This document shows, piece by piece, positions 45,589 to 55,900 of a DNA stretch of 64,000 nt. This DNA is from Earliella scabrosa (Eukaryota; Basidiomycota; Agaricomycetes; Polyporales; Polyporaceae). The stretch lies in contig JABYQQ010000031.1 of the NCBI GenBank assembly GCA_022605405.1, forward strand, positions 1 through 64,000, in the 5' to 3' direction. The number at the start of each line of letters is the position of its first letter. Positions within the stretch are counted from its first letter, which is position 1. A model generated the notes under the pieces. The model did no database searches, had not been told where the DNA came from, and saw only the letters and a list, made by a program, of their open reading frames with translations. A program made the position numbers and the translations under genes.

Positions 45589-45603
45589 GGGCGGGCGGGC
45601 GGG
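45589..45603 (+). other. G-quadruplex motif
   Basis: GGGCGGGCGGGCGGG, four G-triplets with single-base loops, is the ideal form of a stable quadruplex. It sits in a G-rich strand segment (45.5-46.3 kb) with many GGCGGG words. Confidence 0.7.
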
Positions 45604-45750
45604 CGAGTGAAGAGCGGGTACATGCCGTGGCGAGCAGACCGGAGCGGACCGCGTGGGCATCGGGTGACGGGAGGCGGGTTTGATCACCAATGCCAAGGAC
45701 ATGGATATTGTTGAGTCCGCGCGGGCGGTACACCTTGGGCGGGAGGGCGG

Positions 45751-45930
45751 CTCGCCGTCTCGGACGATGGCGAGCTGGTCGGGAAGACCGCGAGGGCATC
45801 GGGAGGGGTGGCGGGCTCGATGCACCGCCAAAGGCGGGCGAGAGATGTGGGCAGCTTGCGGTCTCGAACGATGGCGGGCTGGTCGGAAGGACCGCGGGTG
45901 GCGGGCTCGATGCGCCGCCAATGCCAAGGA
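45751..45930. repeat. Two-copy tandem duplication of about 104 bp in G-rich DNA
   Basis: CTCGCCGTCTCGGACGATGG at 45751 is repeated in diverged form from 45855 (CTTGCGGTCTCGAACGATGG). Both are followed by GCTGGTCGG, GACCGCG and GGCGGGCTCGATG. No coding support on either strand. Confidence 0.6.
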
Positions 45931-46514
45931 AAGGCGGGTGAGAGTCGGGTGGTAGTGTTGATGGCCAGATGATCGCTACGTAGATGTCAGTTATCAGCGC
46001 CGTTATCAGTAAATCTATGGCCACTTATCTCCGAGTATGCGTCGAGACTAAGGCAGCATAGGAGGTGCCTAGCTGACCTCACCATCGTGTAGTGCGTGTC
46101 AAATAACCTAGGAAATCAAAAAGAACGGGGAGAAACGGAGGGGAAATGACCCCAGCGGGCGGGACCGTCGAGCTCGACGTGGCGGACGGCGGCGGGAGGG
46201 CGTCTGATGGCGGGCGGGATGGGCGCGGGCGTCGTGCCGACAGCGCCGAGGACGCAGCGATTGCCGAGGGCGGGGCTGATGTGATGACGTACCTGATGGC
46301 CTTGTGCCGGAGTCTGCCGAGCCGAGACTTGTCCGCCACCCGCTGCTGTATATAGGAGGGAGGACTACCTTCTGTATTAAGTAGGGGGCGGGATATTCGT
46401 AGAGATACTGCTAGAGTAAGGGAGAAGAGAATTCGGGTTTACTAGGCCTGGGAAAGGCCCCCCCTTAGACGGGTTTAGTAAACCATCAAACTGTGATGCC
46501 CAGGTGCGAGCGGA

Positions 46515-47442
46515 CTGGGCTAACTGGTCGCGCTTTTCGGGGGGGTCAGCTAGCGCCCAGCGTGGGAACGCATACTTAGAAAAATCAGCCCTCGTCCTGA
46601 ACAGAATTTTGGCTGCTGACGGTGTCCACGGTAACATTGTTCTAGATTTTTGCACTCGTCTAGTATGTATACATCGTAGCTACCAGAAAATGCACTTGTG
46701 CGAGGTGTACGCAGAGAACTGTGGTCAGCAGGGCGATTTTTGGTGAAGTTGGAGGGCTATTTGGGGTAAACGGGCCTGGACGTCGAAGGAAAGTATGAGA
46801 CACACCAGAAAGTGAACGCTCAGTCTCGGGAGAGGTCTGATATGTATGGCAGGAGTCGACGGCGTGGATTAGAGGGATGCGTGGGGAGGAATGGGTGGTG
46901 GAGGGGTGAATTGGGGTGGAATGGGAGACCGCTGGACCAGAGAAGGCATAGGACGGGGTTGCCAAGTTGCGAGAGGGGTCGTAGGCGACGTTCCGACGTC
47001 GGTTCAGGCCCAAAACGTCGACGTGGAACCCTCCATGGAGTTGGAGGGTGGCCAGGTAAGGGCGTAGGGAGCTTTGTGGGTAGGGTACAGCGTCCAGAGG
47101 CCTGGTTCCTATGTCACAATGGGTTCAGTAGACTGTGCATATGTGTTTGCTTACCTTCAGACGGAGGCCAATGGATAGGCGGGGGAAAAGCCCTCCTAGG
47201 ACCCCTGCGAGAGTCTAATCTCGCTCCCTCAACGGGATATCATCGAAATCTAACCAATTCTCTTTGTCAGTTCATTCACAGGGCATACTAAAATCGATTC
47301 AGTACGTTACCAGGTCGACATGAGGAGGGGAACACCGCTCAACGCCGTTTGGGCAGTGGAGAACATGGCGGTTTTTTCTAAGTGTGCGTTCCCACGCTGG
47401 GCGCTAGCTGACCCCCCCGAAAAGCGCGACCAGTTAGCCCAG
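46515..47442. mobile_element. Non-coding element with 69-70-bp terminal inverted repeats (MITE-like)
   Basis: The left arm 46515-46584 starts CTGGGCTAACTGGTCGCGCT and continues through TTTCGGGGGGGTCAGCTAGC to ACTTAGAAAA. The right arm 47374-47442 is its reverse complement with one clear mismatch (GCATACTT versus GCACACTT). The 790-bp interior has no gene. The size, lack of coding capacity and long near-perfect inverted ends suggest a MITE or a deletion derivative of a DNA transposon. No flanking target duplication could be read off. Alternatively this is an inverted duplication of a short repeat. Confidence 0.65.
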
Positions 47443-47484
47443 CCGGTTCGGTACCCTCCCTAGCTAGCGCCTGTACCGAACCGG
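47443..47484. repeat. 12-bp perfect hairpin next to the element
   Basis: CCGGTTCGGTAC (47443-47454) and GTACCGAACCGG (47473-47484) flank an 18-nt loop. It directly abuts the right inverted arm of the 0.93-kb element. Confidence 0.8.
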
Positions 47485-48010
47485 ATGGGGACGAGCCTAT
47501 GATTGCGCTGTCACCTGGGAACGAAATGACGGGCGGTGTCCGAGGTGGGCACTCCTCACCGTAAGCTAGCGTCGTTTGAATGTGGTTGTATCAATGCAAT
47601 CCAATACGATAGTTACATATAAGCTACATCCTTTCACGTCGCGAGTGTCATGTATCCTCGGAACACGGCTTGTGGTCTGGCCAGGCAGATTGTAGAGCGT
47701 CCATCGGATGATGAGCTGTCACCAGCGAGCTACTGCCCAGCACGCCGAGAGTGGCCACAGCGCTGAAAAAGGAGAGGAACAGCAGTGATATAGCCCATGG
47801 GCGCGAGCAGAGACAGAGATCGCAGAAGGTTGCCTCCCAAATGGGGGTATACTCTATTCGAGCTCGACACCGCCGACACAGCTTTCCCTTGCATATTTGA
47901 AACCCGAGAGCATAGGCGTACCGCTCACAGCCTACAGGCTGTCAAGAGCTCAGAGCAACCGAGTTCTACATGGGCCAATGTTGAATTTTGAGTGCGGTGT
48001 TTGTTGACAG

Positions 48011-48163
48011 TTGGAGCTCCTGGCAGAGAGCTGCGACATGTGGGTTGCGTGGGTTCAAGGCCTTCAGAGAATGGCCATTCAGGCTGAAGATCGACATACT
48101 GACCTTCCGAGCTTGTCCACATCATTGACAGCTATGCGGGCCATGGCAGCATTCCGAGCATGA
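48011..48163 (+). CDS. Possible terminal exon, helical peptide
   Basis: After a TTGACAG acceptor, 51 codons read LELLAESCDMWVAWVQGLQR, then MAIQAEDRHTDLPSL and end TAMRAMAAFRA with TGA. The heptad-like hydrophobic spacing is protein-like. Upstream exons could not be assigned, so the gene is partial or decayed. Confidence 0.25.
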   Translation: MELLAESCDMWVAWVQGLQRMAIQAEDRHTDLPSLSTSLTAMRAMAAFRA

Positions 48164-48705
48164 AAAGGCCGATCGGTGTCCGCAGTGGTTGGTGTGAGCG
48201 CGATAGAGAGTAACCCAGCATCGGGTCAGGCGGCATCATCCACACCTAAGTATTACTAGTCGAAGTCTCGAACGAGGTTGTGAAGCGCTCGGTGGTGCGG
48301 TACCGTCACTGACGTAACATGTTCTCAGGCTGTCAGCGACTCATGATTGGCGGCATGATGCAGGCATGACTTACCTCTTGCCTCCATCACATCCTACTAG
48401 TACGCTGTAGTCGATTTAATCCGATTCAGACTCACCATAGCTTCGTACAAGCCAGGATAATGCCGGTGAAACCAACATCAATTCACGGGCCGTCCCTCTC
48501 ACCATGGGTGTAATGCGCTCGATATTCGCCTTCTGCGATATGTCCAGCCTTTTGCAGATCCGTTACGTCTCTATGATACTTAGCGTTGAGGCGAACTGAA
48601 ATGCAGTTTTCTGGATGGTACGTTTCCCCCTTTACCCAACGTTCATGCTCGCGCCCGCCAATCCGAATGCCATGCAAGCCGCCTAACTTGGCTTGTTCTC
48701 GCAGG

Positions 48706-48870
48706 AAATGCTGCGGCCCCGTCCGATTTCGACATGCCCGCAGCGTCGAGCTATCCTTGGACTCGATCTCCCACCAAACAAGAGCCGTCGTAGAGGTGCT
48801 GCAAAACATGGACAAACGTCTCTCTGCGCTCGCAGAGCGTCTGTCTGGGGTCGAGGAGTGCTCATCTTGA
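48706..48870 (+). CDS. Possible terminal exon with short coiled coil
   Basis: After a TCTCGCAG acceptor at 48705 the frame ends AVVEVLQNMDKRLSALAERL, then SGVEECSS and TGA, a regular coiled-coil heptad. Upstream exons were not identified. Confidence 0.25.
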   Translation, partial: KCCGPVRFRHARSVELSLDSISHQTRAVVEVLQNMDKRLSALAERLSGVEECSS

Positions 48871-49420
48871 GACCAGTCCGCCTTACCAGCCTCCCACAGA
48901 TCGAATCATTTTGCCGCTTCATGCGCACAGGCGACCCCTCATGGTTTTCGCTCCTCCGATCCCTAACCATTCTCGGAGCGTTGTAAGCCTCAATTGTTCC
49001 CGATTCTACTACTCCAACACGCCACTCATATCCGTCAATTGCGCCTTCGGTAGTGCGATCCCGAAGACAGAGCGTGTGGATTATCGACGAAGCCACGGGA
49101 ATCTGTCGATGAGGACCGGACGCAGACGATGGACCGCAGGTTTTAGAACGGGAAGAGTACAGATAGCCGGGACAACAGGCCGTTATGTGCGTCTTTGACT
49201 GTTCTTGGAATGGCGTAACTTACTCGCTCGATCTGCAAGGTACATAAGAACAGAAACACGCTCCTGATGTCCTTACTACTTGGTTCGAAGTGAGGCACTT
49301 TCAATTGACCCAACCGAGTCTCCTTTTCTGCTGACTCGTCGCAAGTGTGTCGAGAACAAAGGTGCGATGTGTAGTTCGCACACAGTGGCACCGCTGACGT
49401 CCCTCCAGGTACGTGGCTCA

Positions 49421-49480
49421 CGGAAGCACAACGTCTGCCTCATGACCATGAACATGCCGGAAGCACAACGTCTGCCTCAT
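49421..49480. repeat. 23-bp direct repeat in the promoter of the 453-aa gene
   Basis: CGGAAGCACAACGTCTGCCT plus CAT occurs at 49421-49443 and 49458-49480 without mismatch. The pair is enclosed by GTGGCACCGC (49385) and its complement GCGGTGCCAC (about 49504), followed by GACGTC-type sequence on both sides. All of this is 180-300 bp upstream of the ATG at 49682; TTATAA lies at about 49600. Confidence 0.7.
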
Positions 49481-49681
49481 ATGGACTGTCACCTGCGTGT
49501 GAAGCGGTGCCACCGCAGACGTCTTCCTGGCCGCGGCCTGCAGGCGGTACTGTGCTGCGGTAATACCACCCAATACGCGCCCAAGGATCATCTGCCAAAG
49601 GCTTATAACCCTGCGTACAGGATACACTGTAACCTCATTCCACACTCATCCACCACCGCCTGAGACACTTGCTCTCACAAC

Positions 49682-51158
49682 ATGTCCTACGGATACTCGT
49701 CATACAGCGACAGTGGACGCTCCAGAGGGTACTACGGGGGAGGTAGTCGTGGCTCGCGCGGTGGCTCCTATTCAAGCTACCGCTCCACGAACACGGTCAG
49801 CCTGCCTCCCGACCGCGCTCTCAAGGAGGGTCTGCGTTCCACCCCTATCCGCACCCTCGCCAAACCAGCTGCCGCCGTCGCCAGCGGCGGCAAAGCTATC
49901 AAACCGGAGAACGTGAAGTACATCGGCTCGTACAACTGGGTCGACGAGTCCGAGTCCACGATCATCGTCCCAGGTACGTCTTCATACGCGGCCACATACG
50001 AGACATGGCGCTCATCGTTCCATCGCCTGCACAGGGTCCCCTCGCGAATGGCGCGACCGCGCGTTCCCGTACCGCGTCCCGTTCGACACCGGCGTGCGCT
50101 ACGTCGACCAGAACGGCTACCGGATGGGCAGCGCCGCCTCCTGTCTCCTTCCGCTCTTCCGCGCCGTCGACGTCGTCTCGGAGGAGAACGCGGACACGAA
50201 CCTCGACTGGAGCGCGGTCGACTTCGTCACGGACCGCAACGGCCTCCGCAAGCTCATGCGGTGGCTGACGTACGCCGGCGGGGACTTCGCGGAACCGCTG
50301 AAGGAGTTCCGGATCGACCTGCAGCTGGGCGGGAAGAAGACGGTGCTGATGCACCGGTGGGAGAAGCGCACGAGGGAGAACGCGGAGCCGCCGCGGTCGG
50401 GGTGCGGTGTCAACTTTGAGCGGGAGAGCACGACGCCGGCGAAGGGGTGTGAGCGCGGGACGGGACACCACCGCATCGTGCAGTATGTGAGTACATGTAC
50501 GCCGACATGGTCGCTGAGGGAATTGCTTATGAGTAAACAGGACTTCGGTGGCCTGAAGATGGTAGTCCGCTTCGAGGTTGACGCGTGCATCCCTCAGCCC
50601 GCTGCCACTGCGTCGAAGAGTCCGTCTGCGAGGACGCCGCAGTCGAATTTGGCTCGCAAGACAAACACATCCACCGACATAGACAGCCTCACCGACGTCC
50701 TCTCCGGGCTCAACGTCTCCTCACACGCGTCTACCAGCAGCGACGACATCACGATCATCCGTGCGGGCACTCAAGTCCCACAGTCATCCATCGTCGAGCT
50801 GACCACCCGGTCCGTCAAGTACGTCGATGAGTTCGACTGGCAGGAGCAGTACCCGCAGCTTCTGCTCTCGTACACGCCGCACCTCTTCCTCGCGGTCCAC
50901 GAGCGGGGGAACTTCCAGCAGATGAAGAAGCACGAGCTGGGCACGACAGAGCTCCAGCATGTCGAGAACAGCACACGCATCCAAGGCTCCTTCCGGAAGC
51001 TCGTCGAGGCCTTGAAGGCCATACAGGCGCTGGTGAAGGAGCATGGACAGCGCGGTCGGCTGAGTCTGGTCTGCCAGGACGGTGAGCTGAAGGTCTATGA
51101 GCGCACGAGTGAGCAAGGCTGCTTGCTTCCCAGCCAGCTCGAGCGATTCGGTGTCTAA
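49682..51158 (+). CDS. Fungal family often annotated as geranylgeranyl pyrophosphate synthetase, 453 aa
   Basis: Exons 49682-49973, 50035-50486 and 50541-51158 give 454 codons. After a G/S/Y/R-rich start (GYYGGGSRGSRGGSYSSYRS) come the family landmarks in order. These are ENVKYIGSYNWVDESESTII with VPGSPREW, VRYVDQNGYRM, CLLPLFRAV, SAVDFVTDRNGLRKLMRW, FRIDLQLGGKKTVLMHRWE, GVNFERE, KGCERGTGHHRIVQY and FGGLKMVVRFEVDAC. The C-terminal domain (VELTTRSVKYVDEFDWQEQY, LERFGV end) is shared with the next gene. No DDxxD prenyl-diphosphate motif is present, so the common database name is very probably wrong. The biochemical role is unknown to me. Intron 2 is also open in frame. Confidence 0.75.
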
Positions 51159-51521
51159 TTTCTGTTCAAACCCGGGGAAGCAGCGTTACCTGTACTTGTA
51201 CCATTTCGTAGTTCAGACTTGCGATGAACGCGGATCGAGAAACGAAGAAGCTATCAGCATAATACATCCAACTTGCTTGCGGATTGGCCCACCGTAGCTG
51301 CACCTTCGGCCTGTGAGGATAAACTTGGATGACGCTTCGAGGCGGATACGCCGCAGACATTCGTAGAAAGTGCTGCGATTGCTTCTTGCAGACGCTCTAT
51401 TATGCTGCGGTAGCTCCAGGCATATATGAGTGCCCATTGAAGCTCTTTGAAGTGCAGCACCCCTGTACTTCAGGTCACGGTGGCGGCTATTCGTCGAACC
51501 CCCAACCATCTACTCACGACA
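51159..51521. other. Intergenic between tandem paralogs
   Basis: 363 bp. The frame of the downstream gene is open from an ATG at 51447, giving an alternative start with 25 more residues. No repeat or TATA box singled out. Confidence 0.4.
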
Positions 51522-52906
51522 ATGAAGCACGCGATCGGAGACGTTGAACAGTGCGGAAACGATCGCGACCAGCGTTGTAGGCTTCCTCCCGATCGCGCGT
51601 TCACCGAGGGCTTGCACGCTACCCCCATACAAACCATTCCCAAGCCGACCACAGACACGGAGAGCCTAGGACAAGTCGTCAAGCCGGAGAATGTCAGATA
51701 TATTGGCTCGTACAGTTGGATCGAGGCTTCACGACCTACGATCATCGTACCAGGTACGACGGCCAGCGCATTCTGATAGACCCGGGCACTCACCTCGAGG
51801 CTCTCATTTGCCCATCATGCGATACAGGGTCGCCTCCAGAGTGGCTGGACCGCGAGTTCCCCTACGAGGTCCCGGCTGACTCCGGTCGTCGTTGCGTGGA
51901 CCAGAACAGGTACCGGATGGACGGCACTGCGTCGGGCTTGCTCCCCCTGTTTCGCGCCGTCGACACGATTGCCGAGGACAACGCGGACACATCCATCGAC
52001 TGGAGCGCGGTGGACATCGTCACGGATCGCAACGGCTTCACAAAGCTCCTTTGGTGGTTGACGCGGACGCCCGGCGCTACATCTGGCACTTCGAAAGGTC
52101 CAAAGTTCCGGATCGACCTTCAGCTAGGCGGGAAGAAGACCGTGCTGATACACAGTTGGGAGGAAGCCTCAACGCGGAGGTCCGGCTGGAGTGTGAACTT
52201 TGAGCGGGAGAGCACGAGGCCGGCGAAGGGGTGTGAGCGCGGGACTGGGCACTATCGGATCATACAATACGTCAGCATAACCACACCTGGATTCGTACAC
52301 TGACAAAAACTGACTTCCAATCAGGATTTCGGTGGGTTAAACCTGGTCGTCCGCTTCGGGGTCGATGCATGCATCCCGCAACCTTCAGAGGAGACATGCG
52401 CTGCGGACGACACTACTTCAACCGGCACCCACGTCGACGCCCTCGCTGACCAGCGATCCGGCCTGAATGGCTCCTCCGAGAATGAGGCCCCCGAGATCAC
52501 CGTCATCCGTGCTGGACGGCAACTCCCGCAGTCCGCGATCATCGAGTTGAACACTCGGTCGGTCAAGTCCACTGGTGGATTCAAATGGCAAGACCAGTAT
52601 CCCCGACTGCTGCTTTCGTCAATCACGCACCACTTCCTCGCGCTGCACGAAAACGGGACATTCCAGCGAGTAAAGAAGCGGGAGCTGAGCACCGCGGACT
52701 CCCATCATGTCGATAACAGCGCTCGGACCCAAGACTCCTTCAGGAAGCTCGTCGAGGCCCTGAAGGTCATACAGGCATTGGTGAAGGAGCATGGACAGCG
52801 CGGTCGGCTGAGTCTGGTGTGCCAGGACGGGGAGCTCAAGGTGTACGAGAGCACCAGTGAGCAGGGCTGCTTGCCGGAGAGCGAGCTCGAGCGGTTCGGC
52901 GTTTGA
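51522..52906 (+). CDS. Tandem paralog of the preceding gene, 418 aa
   Basis: Exons 51522-51753, 51828-52270 and 52325-52906 give 419 codons. Intron positions match the upstream gene exactly, in sequence context and in phase (1 and 0). Landmarks are conserved: ENVRYIGSYSWIEASRPTII with VPGSPPEW, RCVDQNRYRMDG, SAVDIVTDRNGFTKLLWWL, FRIDLQLGGKKTVLIHSWE, KGCERGTGHYRIIQY. The last 60 residues are nearly identical (VKEHGQRGRLSLVCQDGELK). It lacks the Gly/Ser/Tyr-rich N-terminus of its partner and has one fewer linker segment. This is a local gene duplication with the 3' part most conserved, perhaps by gene conversion. Confidence 0.75.
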
Positions 52907-55900
52907 TAGAAAGCTATTGATAGGGCGACTCGGAGGAGAGTTCCTAGCGTCCGGCGCCGCAGATAATGATATGACGAAACCTCCAACGAGACCGCGGTTT
53001 CTCGCACCTTATCCTCGGTTGTGGTTCCCGGCGTCGCGTGCTAGGAATGTTCGGAGATGGAGAGAGAAAGGGACGTCGAAACAAATCTATCGCGCTTCTG
53101 CGATCTCCAGGGCGCCAGATACGCGTTACGCTGCCTTCTTCCGCGCACCGCAGCAGCGAAGTGCGGAAGACGGCACCCTTGACGTCTTGTCCACGCATGA
53201 GGGTTTGTCACCACCGTCTGCACGCGAGAAGAGCTTCCCATCTTGGGGCGTCGTCGCGGAGAGTAGTCGGGGCGCCCGTTTATCGCGCACTCGAGCGCCT
53301 CCGACACAGAGTGGCTATCGTTGCTGTCGAGTGCACCGTGCGACGATTGCGCTAGATCGCGTTTGTGGTTGCTTTGTGTACGGATCCACCAGAGGGAGCA
53401 CAGCATACGAGTAGCGGTCGATAAGATAGATGCAAGTAAGCGAGATACGGACGGGGCGGAGGAAGAACTTGAAGATACGAAGAACGTGGTCCCCTGTCCG
53501 GACGGGCGTATCGACTCGGGGCGGCGTTGTCTGTTGTGGGTCTCGGAGAAATGACACCAAGGACGGGGAGCGGCTTCGTCGATTGCGGACATTTGGCGTT
53601 CATGGCGCTTGATACGCAGCAGCATGAGCACACGGGTCACCGAGGACAACCGCGCTGTCAGATTGTCGAGGACCACGCCCGAGCCGGATGCTGGACCGGT
53701 GGCCGGTGCGAGTCGTTTGTCATGCTTCTGTGAACGACTGGGAGGCGCAGCGCCGTCGTCGTATGGACCTGTGGTGGATGATGTGCTGAAAGCAGAAGGT
53801 GTCGTACAAGAACCTAAGCTGCGCTGGAGTCGTCGAGTCGTCGAGTCGCGTTTGTGATGGAGAAACACGCCCGTCGAAGAGCGCGGATGGATAGAGTCTA
53901 GCGATTTGGCCAGTAGGGCGACGTGACCCAGGACTCGCGAGAGGAAAATCACGCTCGTCCGGGCCAAGGCTAGCGGACGACATGACAACCTCCCGCGCCA
54001 CCCTGGGAGTCCACACGGCATGGGAAGCGGGGAACGGACATACGGACACGCGCCTCGGGCCCGGACAGCAGCTCCCATCTGCGCATGTCGAGGATACCGA
54101 GACGTCGACAGGTGCATACCCCCAACGCAGACTGTTCCGTCCGATACACGTCGGGTCAGAAACTCGGCGCTCAGGGGCAAGGTGCGTGGGCCATGAAGAG
54201 GGTAGGTCCCGTCGCGCCTCGAGCCCATGGTACGCAGCACCGGGAGTCGGGAGTCGGAATGTGACGCTGGGAGCGAAAGTGCAGGATGCAGGGTGCGAGT
54301 CTCGAAATGTGCGAACTTCAAGGCGCCCACGCGGAGAAACCTGGCATGAGGCGGGGACGAGCATGCGAATCCCGAGGTTTCCGCTGCCTGCGCTCTCGCC
54401 CTGCGTTCTCGAGCGTCGACGTCCGGCCTGCGTACGCGTCGGAGCGCCGCGCCCTTGTCTTCACTGTTGCTGCTGTTGGGGGAGTCGGCCGTATTCGAGT
54501 AAGACGCGCGAAGGAGAGTGTGAGCGCGACAGGTGCCGAGGGGGTAAACACAAACATTCCAGAGGCGCGCGCGCGAGGTGCGACGGGTCAACGAGGTCGC
54601 TATTCATAACGCAAACGAAGGACGGGTGCAGTGTACTTGTAGCATGTCGATAGGAAGGAGGGATTGAATACGGTCCAGGCTCCCATCCAAAGGCTCGACC
54701 GCGCGAACTCTCGAAGACTCGTTGCCGCTTGCACTGACAGCCGCAAGTGCAGAAGTATTTGTGTCCGGCGGCGGTTGTGTGCTTGTAGTTAGATTGATCG
54801 CCGAGGACAGGCAGCCAGTCGGAGGATTCGAGGAAGCAGCCCTACTCCTGTCACTGTGCGCGGCCAGCTCGTCGTCGTGCGTGGCATCGTGTGCCGTACT
54901 AGCGCGACGGCCTGGAGTGGTCGGGCGGCCTCGGATGCAGACACCGAAATACTCTCTGCTGCAGGAGGCAGACCAGGGGGGAGAGAACGACGAAGAGACA
55001 AGGAGGGGAGTGCGCTTGCCACCCGACACCGCACGAATCCCGAACCACCACCGCACGCGCATGCGCATGGCGTCACCCCCACCGCTGACGACAGCGCGGA
55101 CGTCATGAACCCAGAAGAGACGCGGCCGGACCGACGCAGGAGCAAAATGTGGAGGGTGAATAGCCATATCTCGCCGGAGGCGCGGGCGGGAGCGATGAGG
55201 AGAGGCGCGAGCGCGACGGATGGAGCAGAGGGCTTTCCAGGGCAGGCGGGCGAACCGGCCCACGCCCTCTTGCGGATGCATTCTTCCAGGCACAGACCAA
55301 GGCGAAGGAAAAAAAGAAGGCGACGGCGACTTGAGTGCTATCTTGGACCTCAGGACTCGGAGCGCGGGCCTTATAGATCGCGAAGTGCGGGCGGGGGAGC
55401 GAGCGGGTTTGGCCAGTGGGATGTTCTGTATGTGGACGATCGCGAGGAGGCGCACGATGCGGGAGAACTGCAGAACTCGCGGCGCGCACCGAGGGTCCAA
55501 GCCAAAAAGCACACTGACCAGATGCTCGTGGTGCACTGCCAGCGGTTGCTCGAAGCGCACTGGGCCCAGGAGCCCTGGCCGGTCCCGCCCGCTCCCCCGA
55601 ATCGGCTGCATAGACATAGGATCATGTTTTGCTTGCTTTGTGGGATACAATTTACGAGCTATTTACAAGCAATGTCATACAATCTATTAGAAAAAAAAAA
55701 CACAGAGCGTGTTGCGACTCACTCGACATTGAAGGATCGGTTCGTAAACTTGTCGTTGAAGTTGGGAGGGTGTTCAAGCGCTGGTGCAACTATGGATGGG
55801 TACCCCATTTTGGGATAGGCCACGTGGCAATACAGCATTCTCCGCCACTGTGCCGTGGCCGTTCTGTCAGCCGCCTCGTCCTCCTCCCGTCCTGCTCGTA

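Larger units (their letters stand above)
47485..49420. other. Mostly non-coding, two isolated exon candidates
   Basis: Apart from the two short candidates at 48011-48163 and 48706-48870, no spliceable gene was found. A minus-strand 110-codon frame at 48483-48815 has no recognisable features. Confidence 0.35.

Noticed and set aside
46377..46655. Minus-strand 92-codon frame inside the inverted-repeat element as a protein gene
   Set aside because: Its middle is the inverted arm itself, and the same peptide appears from the opposite arm, so it reflects the repeat and not a coding exon.
49682..50419. Single-exon reading of the 453-aa gene (245 codons)
   Set aside because: After residue 97 it runs through a GTACGT...ACAG intron into an R/P/A-rich wrong frame. 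The spliced frame recovers all family landmarks.
49682..52906. Prenyl-diphosphate synthase function for the tandem genes
   Set aside because: No DDxxD motifs or prenyl synthase architecture; the name in databases is a propagated label.
53041..55650. Long minus-strand frames of 516 and 348 codons
   Set aside because: GC-rich DNA with equally long frames on the other strand, no domain, no splice support, and composition dominated by R, S, P, T and A.
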